From: Flavobacterium sp. SCGC AAA160-P02
GTDB taxonomy: Bacteria; Bacteroidota; Bacteroidia; Flavobacteriales; Flavobacteriaceae
Length of the DNA: 64,000 nt
Assembly (NCBI GenBank): GCA_000383355.1
Contig: KB911168.1
Span: 1-64,000, forward strand
Direction: 5' to 3'
Part shown: in pieces, positions 18,221 through 26,587 of the stretch
Layout: every line of letters starts with the position of its first letter
Position numbering within the stretch: position 1 is the first letter of the stretch
Notes under the pieces: model-generated
Told to the model about the DNA's origin: nothing
Databases searched by the model: none
What the model saw: the letters and a program-made list of their open reading frames with translations, nothing else
Made by a program: the position numbers and the translations under genes

Positions 18221-19432
18221 ATGAGCTTAAAAAGTAATTTACATATTTTAAAAGAGAAGTACAAAGGAACAAAAATGGCTCCTGCGTTTAACGCAATCCA
18301 TACGTTTTTATACCTGCCAAATGAGGTGACTCATAATGGTACACACATTAAAGCAGCAGACGATTTAAAGCGTACCATGAACATTGTAATCATGGCTTTA
18401 ATACCATGTTTGTTATTTGGAATGTTTAATGCAGGATACCAACATTATGCAGCTATAGACGCAGCAAAAGGAATTACCACAGAATTTTCTATAGTAGGAA
18501 GTTTTATTACTTGGGATAATTTTTGGATTGGAATTATTAAAGTACTTCCACTAGTTATTGTTTCCTACGGAGTAGGATTGCTAGTAGAATTTATCTTTGC
18601 TGTTATTAAAGGACATGAAGTAGAAGAAGGATACTTAGTAACCGGTATGTTAGTACCATTAATTGTACCAATAGATACCCCGTTATGGATGCTTTCTGTA
18701 GCAGTAGTTTTTGGAGTTGTTATTGGAAAAGAAGTATTTGGTGGAACAGGAATGAATATCTTAAACCCTGCATTAACTATAAGAGCTTTCTTATTCTTTG
18801 CCTATCCAACTTGGATGAGTGGAGACAAAGTATGGGTCTATGATGCTGTGAATAGGGTAGGAACACCTGATGCAATTTCTGGAGAAACAATTTTAGGAAG
18901 TTATGCTCAAAATCAAGAAATAGTGTATTCTAATTCGGATATGTTTTTTGGTTTTATACCAGGTTCCGTTGGTGAAACATCTACCTTTTTAATTTTATTA
19001 GGAGCTGCTTTCTTAATATTTACCAAGATTGGTAGTTGGAGAATTATTCTTTCTACATTTATTGGAGCTGCTGTCATGGGATTAATTTTTAATCAAGTAG
19101 TCGCAGCAGATATTATTACAGACTCTAGTAAGTTTTATGGATTAATGAATACAGCTTGGTGGCAACACTTAATTATTGGAGGCTTGGCATTTGGAGCCGT
19201 GTTTATGGCAACAGATCCAGTAACAGCATCGCAAACAAATAAAGGAAAATGGATTTACGGATTTTTAATTGGATTTATTTCTATTATGATTCGTGTTTTC
19301 AACCCAGCATATCCAGAAGGAGTATTCTTAGCCATTCTGTTAATGAATGTCTTTGCTCCAACAATAGACCATTATGTGGTACAAGGGAATGTGAAGAAAA
19401 GATTAAAACGTTTAAAAGCTAAAATTGCCTAA
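18221..19432 (+). CDS. nqrB: Na+-NQR subunit B
   Basis: Integral membrane subunit that carries covalent FMN and riboflavin and takes part in Na+ translocation. About ten hydrophobic segments are visible from residue 53 on. The flavinylation site for ApbE is recognisable as DAISGETIL, with the acceptor probably Thr223; the alanine of the usual SGAT is Glu here. The conserved block GGTGMNILNPAL (about 174-185) and GSVGETSTF follow the family. The 403 residues are normal. It sits 13 bases after nqrA and 2 bases before nqrC. Confidence 0.97.
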   Translation: MSLKSNLHILKEKYKGTKMAPAFNAIHTFLYLPNEVTHNGTHIKAADDLKRTMNIVIMALIPCLLFGMFNAGYQHYAAIDAAKGITTEFSIVGSFITWDNFWIGIIKVLPLVIVSYGVGLLVEFIFAVIKGHEVEEGYLVTGMLVPLIVPIDTPLWMLSVAVVFGVVIGKEVFGGTGMNILNPALTIRAFLFFAYPTWMSGDKVWVYDAVNRVGTPDAISGETILGSYAQNQEIVYSNSDMFFGFIPGSVGETSTFLILLGAAFLIFTKIGSWRIILSTFIGAAVMGLIFNQVVAADIITDSSKFYGLMNTAWWQHLIIGGLAFGAVFMATDPVTASQTNKGKWIYGFLIGFISIMIRVFNPAYPEGVFLAILLMNVFAPTIDHYVVQGNVKKRLKRLKAKIA

Positions 19433-19434
19433 TT

Positions 19435-20178
19435 ATGTCTAAAAAAACAGATAGTAATTCGTATACAATGATTTTTGCCGTAGGAATGGTGTTGGTTGTT
19501 GGGTCTTTATTAGCTTTTTTAGCATCGTCTTTAAAGCCAAATATTGATGAAAACAAACGGATAGAAAAACAACAGAATATTCTCTACGCCATGGGTGTTA
19601 ACGAGAATGATGATTCTAATGCCATTTTCGTTTCTACAACAGTTGCAGAACAAGAATTTCAAAAATACATTAAAAGACAGCTAGTTATTGAAGGAGATGA
19701 TATCTCTGAAGATGAAAAAGCATACATGATTGATGTAAAGAAAGAAAAATCTAAAGCAAAAAACGGAGGGGTAAGAAGACTTCCTTTATTTGTTGGAGAG
19801 AAAGATGGTAAAACATTTTACGTAGCACCAATTAGAGGAAAAGGTCTTTGGGATGCTATTTGGGGATATGTTGCCATGGATGAAAACATGATTGTTCAAG
19901 GAGCGTATTTTGATCATAAAGGAGAAACACCTGGTTTAGGTGCAAACATAAAGTATCGCTTCTTTATGGATGATTTTAAAGGCGAACATTTATTAGATGC
20001 TTCAGGAGACTTTAAAGGAATTAGAGTAGCTAAAGGAAACAACGATCCTAAGAACGATGAAAAAACAGATTATGAAGTAGATGCTATAGCGGGAGCTACC
20101 ATAACAGGAGACGGAGTTTCAGCGATGATTAAATCTGATTTGAAACTGTATGTAGATTATTTTAAAACTTTAAAATAA
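19435..20178 (+). CDS. nqrC: Na+-NQR subunit C
   Basis: Subunit with one N-terminal membrane anchor (about residues 12-31) and a large periplasmic FMN-binding domain. The covalent FMN site is DAIAGATIT, with Thr222 as the probable acceptor loaded by ApbE. GKGLWDAIWGYVA and GETPGLGA are conserved family blocks. The 247 residues are typical. In most genomes nqrD follows at once; here a 1.3-kb lipoprotein gene intervenes, starting only 7 bases after the nqrC stop. Confidence 0.97.
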   Translation: MSKKTDSNSYTMIFAVGMVLVVGSLLAFLASSLKPNIDENKRIEKQQNILYAMGVNENDDSNAIFVSTTVAEQEFQKYIKRQLVIEGDDISEDEKAYMIDVKKEKSKAKNGGVRRLPLFVGEKDGKTFYVAPIRGKGLWDAIWGYVAMDENMIVQGAYFDHKGETPGLGANIKYRFFMDDFKGEHLLDASGDFKGIRVAKGNNDPKNDEKTDYEVDAIAGATITGDGVSAMIKSDLKLYVDYFKTLK

Positions 20179-20185
20179 AAATATT

Positions 20186-21466
20186 ATGAACTTAATGTCT
20201 AAATTTAAACTATCTTTTTTAATCTTATTTCTTGCTGTATTTTCATGTGACAAAAAAGCAGATGATATTATTGAAGAGGTAAGTTTAAGTCCAGAAATTG
20301 TAGCTTATGAGCCAGATTTTATAGATGAAAATTATTTGTTTCTCATAGAAAATGGGGGAACTAGCTCTTATTTAATAAACAAACAAGGAGATAGGTTATG
20401 GACCTGGGATTTTGATGATAATTTAGGGAATGATGTTGAATTACTTGAAAATGGTCAATTATTGGGAATATTTAAAGATGATAACAGACCTTTCACACTA
20501 GGAGGCGGTTCTGGAATCATAAAATTATTTGAAACTAATGGATCCTTAAAATGGCAGTATACAATTGCAGATGATAATTTCTTGGCTCATCATGATGTAG
20601 AAATGTTACCAAATGGAAATATATTGGTTATTGTTTGGGAAAGGATAACTGTTGATCAAGCTCAGCAGGCAGGAATAATTACAAATGTTGATATCTTTCC
20701 TGAAAAACTTATTGAAATAAATCCTAATAACGATCAGATCGTTTGGGAATGGAGAAGCTGGGATAGATTAGTTCAAGACATAGATACAAATTTACCTAAT
20801 TTTGGAGAAGTTTCAAATTATCCTGAAAAAATAGATTTCAATTATAATACGAATACATCTGGTGGAGATATAATGCATGCCAATGGTATTGATTATGATA
20901 CAGACAAAGACGTAATTCACATGAGTGTTAACTTTTACAATGAAATTTGGGTTATAGACCATAGCACTACTACCTTGCAAGCAGAAAGTAATCTAGGAGG
21001 TAACTATAATAAAGGAGGAGATTTGATTTACCGTTATGGTAATCCAGCAGCATACAAAAATACTGAAGGGAATACTATTTTTAATAATAATCATTATCCG
21101 AACCTTTTAGAAGGCAATGTAGAAGGTCAAGGTAACATGTTAATCTACGTTAATAATCATGGCAATTTAACTCAATCAATCGTTTATGAGTTAGAGCTAC
21201 CTGAGGTATTTAAACTTTTACCGAATGTCAATAATGAGCCAAACATAGTCTGGAGTTTCACAAATAGCGACATGTATGCACCAAAATTTTCAGGGGCTGT
21301 TAGATTATCAAATGGTAATACACTCATATGTGAGGGTGATTATGGGTATTGGGAGGTAACTCAAAGTGGGGAAGTGGTTTGGAAATACGAAGGAAATTCA
21401 ACAAATTTTTGGAGAGGATATAGCTATGATAAAAATTCACCAGCTTTGAGCAACCTTAATCTTTAA
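20186..21466 (+). CDS. arylsulfotransferase-like lipoprotein inserted in the nqr operon
   Basis: The protein of 426 residues begins with a lipoprotein signal (lipobox AVFSC, Cys about 21). The body resembles the arylsulfate sulfotransferase (ASST) beta-propeller family: repeated blade motifs ending in W such as GDRLWTWDF, GSLKWQYTI, DQIVWEWRSW and GEVVWKYEG, plus AHHDVEMLPNGNILV and the HANGIDY block. ASST enzymes transfer sulfate between phenols in the periplasm; whether this one is active is not certain. It lies between nqrC (7-base gap) and nqrD (18-base gap) on the same strand, so it should be co-transcribed. It is not a known NQR subunit. Confidence 0.75.
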   Translation: MNLMSKFKLSFLILFLAVFSCDKKADDIIEEVSLSPEIVAYEPDFIDENYLFLIENGGTSSYLINKQGDRLWTWDFDDNLGNDVELLENGQLLGIFKDDNRPFTLGGGSGIIKLFETNGSLKWQYTIADDNFLAHHDVEMLPNGNILVIVWERITVDQAQQAGIITNVDIFPEKLIEINPNNDQIVWEWRSWDRLVQDIDTNLPNFGEVSNYPEKIDFNYNTNTSGGDIMHANGIDYDTDKDVIHMSVNFYNEIWVIDHSTTTLQAESNLGGNYNKGGDLIYRYGNPAAYKNTEGNTIFNNNHYPNLLEGNVEGQGNMLIYVNNHGNLTQSIVYELELPEVFKLLPNVNNEPNIVWSFTNSDMYAPKFSGAVRLSNGNTLICEGDYGYWEVTQSGEVVWKYEGNSTNFWRGYSYDKNSPALSNLNL

Positions 21467-21484
21467 AAAATTATTTAAGAGAAA

Positions 21485-22132
21485 ATGAAATTTTTATCAA
21501 AAAAAGACGCAAAATTAATTACAGATCCACTAACAGACAACAATCCTATTACAATTCAAGTATTAGGAATCTGTTCTGCATTGGCAATTACGGCTGAGTT
21601 AAAAGCTTCTATTGTAATGTCTGTTTCAGTATTATTTGTTTTAGGGCTAGGAAATGTAGTCATCTCATTAATGAGAAATATCATTCCTTCAAAAATTAGA
21701 ATTATAGTTCAACTAATAGTAGTTGCAACACTAGTAATTATTGTGGATTTGGTCTTAAAAGCTTTTGCTTATGAATTAAGTAAAACACTCTCAGTATTTG
21801 TTGGGTTAATTATCACCAATTGTATTATTATGGGTAGATTTGAAGCCTTTGCTTTAGGAAACGGGCCTTGGAAGTCTTTCTTGGATGGAGTTGGAAATTC
21901 TCTTGGATATGCAGTTATACTAATTATTGTTGGGTTTTTTAGAGAGTTATTAGGTTCTGGAACCTTATTGGGAATAAAAGTTTTAGGAGATCCAATTGAA
22001 AAAACAGGATTGTATGCATTTGGATATGAAAACAACGGATTTATGTTACTATCACCAATGGCATTAATTGTAGTGGGTTTAATTATCTGGGTACAACGAA
22101 GTAGAAATCAAGCATTAATTGAAGAAAATTAG
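21485..22132 (+). CDS. nqrD: Na+-NQR subunit D
   Basis: Integral membrane subunit with about six transmembrane segments, homologous to NqrE and RnfA/E. In current structures NqrD and NqrE together hold an intramembrane iron-sulfur cluster near the symmetry axis. The blocks NPITIQVLGICSALAIT, TNCIIMGRFEAFA (with the cluster cysteine) and GNSLGYAVILIIVGFFREL are diagnostic. The 215 residues are typical. A palindromic repeat lies between this gene and nqrE. Confidence 0.97.
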   Translation: MKFLSKKDAKLITDPLTDNNPITIQVLGICSALAITAELKASIVMSVSVLFVLGLGNVVISLMRNIIPSKIRIIVQLIVVATLVIIVDLVLKAFAYELSKTLSVFVGLIITNCIIMGRFEAFALGNGPWKSFLDGVGNSLGYAVILIIVGFFRELLGSGTLLGIKVLGDPIEKTGLYAFGYENNGFMLLSPMALIVVGLIIWVQRSRNQALIEEN

Positions 22133-22144
22133 ACACTAAGCGTT

Positions 22145-22185
22145 ATCCTAAAGTTCTCACTGAGTTTGTTGAAGAGGTTTAGGAT
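22145..22185. repeat. palindromic intergenic element between nqrD and nqrE
   Basis: ATCCTAAA (22145-22152) and TTTAGGAT (22178-22185) form perfect arms around a centre containing CTGAGTTTGTTGAAG. The centre resembles the dispersed flavobacterial repeat with TGAGCgaaGTCGAAG that also occurs at 49862-49911. A hairpin here could alter relative expression or stability of the two mRNA halves; that is inference. Confidence 0.6.
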
Positions 22186-22203
22186 TTCATAAAAATATAG
22201 AAA

Positions 22204-22977
22204 ATGGAACATTTAGAATTATTTTTCAAATCAATATTTATAGACAACATGGTCTTTGCAACCTTCTTAGGAATGTGTTCTTACCTTGCTGTTTCTAAAA
22301 AAGTAACTACAGCCGTTGGTCTAGGAGCTGCTGTCATCTTTGTATTGGCAGTAACCGTTCCTTTAAACTGGTTGTTAGATCAATATTTATTACAAGAAGG
22401 AGCACTGGCTTGGTTAGATCCAAAATATGGTGTAGATGGAAGTGAAACAATAGATTTAAGTTTCCTGTCATTTATCATGTTTATTGCAACGATTGCAACC
22501 ATGGTTCAACTGGTTGAAATCGTCGTAGAGAAATTCTCACCATCTTTATATAACTCTTTAGGAATTTTCTTACCCTTAATAGCTGTAAACTGTGCTATTT
22601 TAGGTGGTTCTTTATTTATGCAATCTCGTGAGATTCCAAGTTTAGCACTGGCGTTAACATATGGAGTAGGATCAGGTATTGGATGGTTTTTAGCCATTTT
22701 AGCCATTGCAGCAATTCGTGAAAAGATTCGTTATTCTAGTGTGCCACCAGCCTTAAGAGGTTTGGGAATTACATTTATTATTACTGGTCTTATGGCTATT
22801 GGATTTATGAGTTTTGGAGGAATGTTAACCGGAGGGGATGAAGAAAAAAAGAAAAAAACGACCCAGGTTGTTGCATCTAGCAAACTAGAAAAAGATACTC
22901 AGGTAAAAAAGATTGATATCACTTTAAAAAGTGATAGTGAAGAAGTAGCAGAAAATATTAAAGAAATAGAAAAGTAG
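22204..22977 (+). CDS. nqrE: Na+-NQR subunit E with C-terminal extension
   Basis: Membrane subunit paired with NqrD. Conserved blocks include [13 protein letters not shown] and [17 protein letters not shown], whose cysteines belong to the intramembrane cluster. The usual length is about 200 residues; this protein has 257. The extra 50 or so residues start after GFMSFGGML and are hydrophilic and rich in Lys, Glu and Ser ([25 protein letters not shown]). nqrF starts one base after the stop codon. Confidence 0.96.
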   Translation: MEHLELFFKSIFIDNMVFATFLGMCSYLAVSKKVTTAVGLGAAVIFVLAVTVPLNWLLDQYLLQEGALAWLDPKYGVDGSETIDLSFLSFIMFIATIATMVQLVEIVVEKFSPSLYNSLGIFLPLIAVNCAILGGSLFMQSREIPSLALALTYGVGSGIGWFLAILAIAAIREKIRYSSVPPALRGLGITFIITGLMAIGFMSFGGMLTGGDEEKKKKTTQVVASSKLEKDTQVKKIDITLKSDSEEVAENIKEIEK

Positions 22978-22978
22978 T

Positions 22979-24289
22979 ATGAATATATTAGCAGCAAGCA
23001 CCACAGGAACTATTTTTGCAACCGTAGCAGCATTTTTACTGATTACGTTGTTGTTGGTCGCATTATTATTGTTTGTAAAACAAAAACTATCTCCATCAGG
23101 TCCAGTAACTATTACCATTAATGGAGAGAAGAAAATTGAAGTAGCTTCTGGAAGTACACTATTAACAACCTTAGGAAGTGAAAAAATATTCTTACCATCT
23201 GCATGTGGTGGAGGAGGATCTTGTGTTCAATGCGAATGTCATGTAAATTCAGGTGGAGGTGAGGCCTTGCCTACAGAAACACCACACTTTTCTAGAAAAG
23301 AATTAAAACACGGAATACGTTTAGCTTGTCAGGTGAAAGTAAAACAAGACATGGATATTTCAATTCCAGAAGAAGTTTTTGGAATTAAGAAATGGGATGC
23401 AACTGTTGTTCGTAACTATAATGTAGCCTCTTTTATCAAAGAATTTGTAGTTGAGATTCCAAAAGATATGGGTTATAAAGCCGGAGGATATATCCAAATT
23501 GAAATTCCTGACTGTGAAGTTAAATTTTCAGACATAGATATTACAGCACATCCAGAAGAGCATGAAACACCAGATAAGTTTCAAGCAGAATGGGATAAGT
23601 TTGGTTTATGGCCATTGGTTATGAAAAATAAAGAGACTGTAGAACGTGCATATTCTATGGCTTCTTATCCTGCAGAAGGAAGAGAAATTATGTTAAATGT
23701 TCGTATTGCAACTCCGCCGTGGGATCGTGCTAAAAATGGTTGGATGGATGTAAACCCAGGAGTAGCTTCCTCCTACATTTTTGCTCAAAAACCAGGAGAC
23801 AAAGTAGTCATTTCTGGACCTTATGGTGAGTTTTTTATTAACGAGTCTGAATCAGAAATGTTATATGTTGGAGGTGGAGCAGGAATGGCGCCAATGCGTT
23901 CTCATTTGTATCACCTATTTAAAACCTTAAAAACAGGTCGTAAAGTTACCTATTGGTATGGTGGTAGATCTAAAAGAGAATTATTTTACATAGATCACTT
24001 TAAATCATTAGAAAGAGATTTTCCAAACTTTAAGTTTTACATGGCTTTGTCTGAACCAATGGAAGAAGATAATTGGAAAGTAAAAGATGGAATTGAAGGA
24101 GATGGTGATGGATTTACCGGATTTATTCACAACTGTGTAATAGAAAATTATTTAGACCTTCATGAATCACCGGAAGATATAGAATTGTATTTCTGTGGTC
24201 CACCATTAATGAATAAAGCAGTTCAGAAAATGGGAGAAGATTTTGGAATACCCGATGAAAATATCAGATTTGATGATTTTGGAGGTTAA
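22979..24289 (+). CDS. nqrF: Na+-NQR subunit F (NADH-oxidising)
   Basis: Entry point for electrons from NADH. One N-terminal transmembrane helix (about 12-34) is followed by a plant-type ferredoxin domain with 2Fe-2S ligands Cys76, Cys82, Cys85 and Cys117. The FAD domain has RAYSMASYP, and the NADH domain has GGGAGMAPMRSH and the C-terminal YFCGPPLMN. The 436 residues are normal. A strong bidirectional terminator at 24310-24340 ends the operon. Confidence 0.97.
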   Translation: MNILAASTTGTIFATVAAFLLITLLLVALLLFVKQKLSPSGPVTITINGEKKIEVASGSTLLTTLGSEKIFLPSACGGGGSCVQCECHVNSGGGEALPTETPHFSRKELKHGIRLACQVKVKQDMDISIPEEVFGIKKWDATVVRNYNVASFIKEFVVEIPKDMGYKAGGYIQIEIPDCEVKFSDIDITAHPEEHETPDKFQAEWDKFGLWPLVMKNKETVERAYSMASYPAEGREIMLNVRIATPPWDRAKNGWMDVNPGVASSYIFAQKPGDKVVISGPYGEFFINESESEMLYVGGGAGMAPMRSHLYHLFKTLKTGRKVTYWYGGRSKRELFYIDHFKSLERDFPNFKFYMALSEPMEEDNWKVKDGIEGDGDGFTGFIHNCVIENYLDLHESPEDIELYFCGPPLMNKAVQKMGEDFGIPDENIRFDDFGG

Positions 24290-24309
24290 TCTTAAGGAAT
24301 TATAAACAT

Positions 24310-24340
24310 AAAAAAACCAGCACATTGTGCTGGTTTTTTT
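24310..24340. terminator. bidirectional terminator after nqrF
   Basis: A7-CCAGCAC (24310-24323), loop ATT, GTGCTGG-T7 (24327-24340). The perfect 14-bp arms serve the nqr operon and the convergent gene ending at 24339. Confidence 0.92.
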
Positions 24341-24800
24341 ATGCTATAATACTTTCTAGCTGATATATGGGTTGATTATTTTCGTATTTAAAAATTTTAG
24401 AATAATCCATCACATTAGGCACAGCATCTAATTTGCATAGAAAGGCAATGACAGCGCTCAGACCATGGAATAACAACTCTTTGTTTCTGGGGTTTTCAGG
24501 TTTTTGATTGTAGTGGCAAAGAGGTGTTCTAAACCCACAGGCTTCAAGAAATACTTTTTCAACCTGTAATATTTCTTGTGGAGAATAGCCATTAAACCTT
24601 CTTCCTAATTTTTGATGAACTGTTCCTATATAATTTAATTGTAAAGAGCCGTGTTCATTGGAAAGATGTTTCCAGCTGTCATGATTGTCTAAAATATTTC
24701 CAACTGCACAAGCAGCACAATTTTCTGGATCTAGCGTATTGTTATGAAATGCTTTGTATAATTTTATGATTGCTTGTTCTAATCGTATTGGAGTTTGCAT
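24339..24800 (-). CDS. conserved flavobacterial protein often annotated as NQR subunit F homologue
   Basis: With ATG 24800 the protein has 153 residues and starts MQTPIRLEQAIIKLY. I recognise the family from flavobacterial genomes, where it often carries the label Na+-translocating NADH-quinone reductase subunit F. It has no ferredoxin, FAD or NADH motif, so that name is doubtful. CAACAVG supplies a CxxC pair, and a further Cys is in EACGFRTPLCHY. A start at 24833 would add 11 residues. It converges on nqrF, which is the only link to NQR seen here. Confidence 0.7.
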   Translation of the reverse strand: MQTPIRLEQAIIKLYKAFHNNTLDPENCAACAVGNILDNHDSWKHLSNEHGSLQLNYIGTVHQKLGRRFNGYSPQEILQVEKVFLEACGFRTPLCHYNQKPENPRNKELLFHGLSAVIAFLCKLDAVPNVMDYSKIFKYENNQPIYQLESIIA

Positions 24801-25003
24801 TTTTATTTTATTTTCAATTATTCTAAGATACAAAAGAATTTATTTATGATTATATTTATCTAGTTCTTTTTAAACGAGATTGGATAATTATAAAAAAAAT
24901 CATTTGTTTAAAAGTGGTATATTTTTTCATTTTCACTCTCTATTTGTTTCAACACTGTAAAACCTGTAATTTAGTTTCATCAAAATTAACAGATATAAAA
25001 AAT

Positions 25004-26341
25004 ATGAGAAATATAAATTTTCTTTCTATCACAGTAATATTTTTAATATTCAGCTGTAAACCATCTGAAAATAAAGTATCTACAGTAGATCCAGTTGCGT
25101 ATTGGGGAGATAATCCTTGGTCAGAAATTAGAAAAAAACGAATTAACCAATTATTGCCAAAAGCCCTAAAGGAGGCAAATGTAAATGCTTGGTTGGTTAT
25201 TTGTAGAGAAAATAATAATGATCCAATTGCGGATCATATTGGTGGAGAAAATGCAGGAGGAACAGCAGTTTTTATTTTTTACAATGATTCAGACGGATTT
25301 CATTCTAAAGTATTTTCTCCCTCAGGCGAAGCAACTGCTTTAGATGAATTAGACATTCATGATACCGTTATTTCTGTTGAAAGAGGGATGTCTTCAGTAA
25401 GCATGGCTGTAGATTTTATTAAAGAGAAAAAATTTGAGAAGATTGCCATCAATTCTTCTCTTTCAAATGCAACTGCTGATGGATTGACATACACACAAAG
25501 AGTTAATTTAGAAGATCTTTTAGGAAATAAAAAAAACAATTTAATATCTTCAACTGATTTGGTGTATGAATGGTTGTCTATTAAACTTCCTGAAGAAGTT
25601 GAAATCTTAAAAAAAGCTGCACAACTTACAGCAGACTGGCAAATTGAAGCATATAAACAAGTTATTCCAGGGAAAAGTACTGACGCAGATATTGCACTGT
25701 TTTTAAAACAAAAAATGGCAACTTACGGAGTAAAAGATGGTTGGGCTCCTGATCAAAACCCAAATGTAAATTCAGGGCCAGATAGAGGTCATTCTCATGC
25801 TACCGATAAAGTAATTATGCCTGGTGATGTAATTCAAATAGATTTTGGAATTAAATTATACGATCGTTGGGTTAGCGATATCCAACGATTTGCATATGTG
25901 CTAAAAGATGTAGAAACTAAGGCTCCAGAAAAGATTCAATTTTATTGGGAAAGTAGTAAAGCAGGAAATAGAATTGCTTTAGCAACGATGAAACCTGGCG
26001 TAAAAGGAATAGATGTAGACAGCGCTCAAAGAAAATTAATGAGCAATGCAAAATCTGAATATGTTCCCTGGAGTACGGGTCATCCTGTAGGTTATGTTGC
26101 ACATGATGTAGGGCCAAATCTAGGCGGATCTCAAGCATCACATGTTCGTCCGGCTTCAGAAAAACAATTAAAAGAAGGAATGACGTTTGCCTTTGATGGA
26201 TTTCACTCTTGGAAACGAGCAGACGGAACTTTTAAAACAATTTCAGTAGAAGAAATGGCAGTTGTAACTAAATACGGTGCTCAATATTTAATTACACCAC
26301 AAGAAGAGCTTATTTTAATTTCCAGTAATCTAAAAAAATGA
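25004..26341 (+). CDS. M24 family Xaa-Pro peptidase-like lipoprotein
   Basis: ATG 25004 gives MRNINFLSITVIFLIFSC, a lipoprotein signal; the longer frame from 24914 is rejected. The C-terminal half has the pita-bread M24 fold: metal ligands in DFGIKLYDRWVSDIQR, then STGHPVGYVAHDVGP, then GMTFAFDGF, then VEEMAV. The ligand normally glutamate in the GMxFxxEP block is aspartate here, so activity or metal use may differ. It is likely exported to the periplasm or outer membrane. Its 445 residues suit Xaa-Pro aminopeptidase or dipeptidase relatives. Confidence 0.82.
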   Translation: MRNINFLSITVIFLIFSCKPSENKVSTVDPVAYWGDNPWSEIRKKRINQLLPKALKEANVNAWLVICRENNNDPIADHIGGENAGGTAVFIFYNDSDGFHSKVFSPSGEATALDELDIHDTVISVERGMSSVSMAVDFIKEKKFEKIAINSSLSNATADGLTYTQRVNLEDLLGNKKNNLISSTDLVYEWLSIKLPEEVEILKKAAQLTADWQIEAYKQVIPGKSTDADIALFLKQKMATYGVKDGWAPDQNPNVNSGPDRGHSHATDKVIMPGDVIQIDFGIKLYDRWVSDIQRFAYVLKDVETKAPEKIQFYWESSKAGNRIALATMKPGVKGIDVDSAQRKLMSNAKSEYVPWSTGHPVGYVAHDVGPNLGGSQASHVRPASEKQLKEGMTFAFDGFHSWKRADGTFKTISVEEMAVVTKYGAQYLITPQEELILISSNLKK

Positions 26342-26563
26342 AAGCATTTCTTTCCGAATAATTATTTTTAGTTGTTTAATACTTGATAAGTTAGCAATGC
26401 CCCAAAACTTAGTCAATATATACCAGTTCCTATGCAATAGTTAGGGAATAAAGTATTTCAAAGACATTTATATTAAATTTATTTTTAAAAAAACAAGCAG
26501 CTGAATGTCTATTTGTTAGCTATAGAAGGTGGGTATTTTATTCTTTTTAAATACAATAAAGCC

Positions 26564-26571
26564 TACCTTTG
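26564..26571 (+). promoter_or_regulatory. -7 element of the DEAD-box helicase gene
   Basis: TACCTTTG is an exact TAnnTTTG match ending 16 bases before the helicase ATG, so the mRNA leader would be very short. No clear -33 TTTG. The remainder of 26342-26563 shows nothing I can name. Confidence 0.5.
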
Positions 26572-26587
26572 TTAAAATTTTTTTCAC

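Noticed and set aside
24914..25003. 30-residue extension of the M24 lipoprotein
   Set aside because: It would displace the clear lipoprotein signal that begins at ATG 25004.
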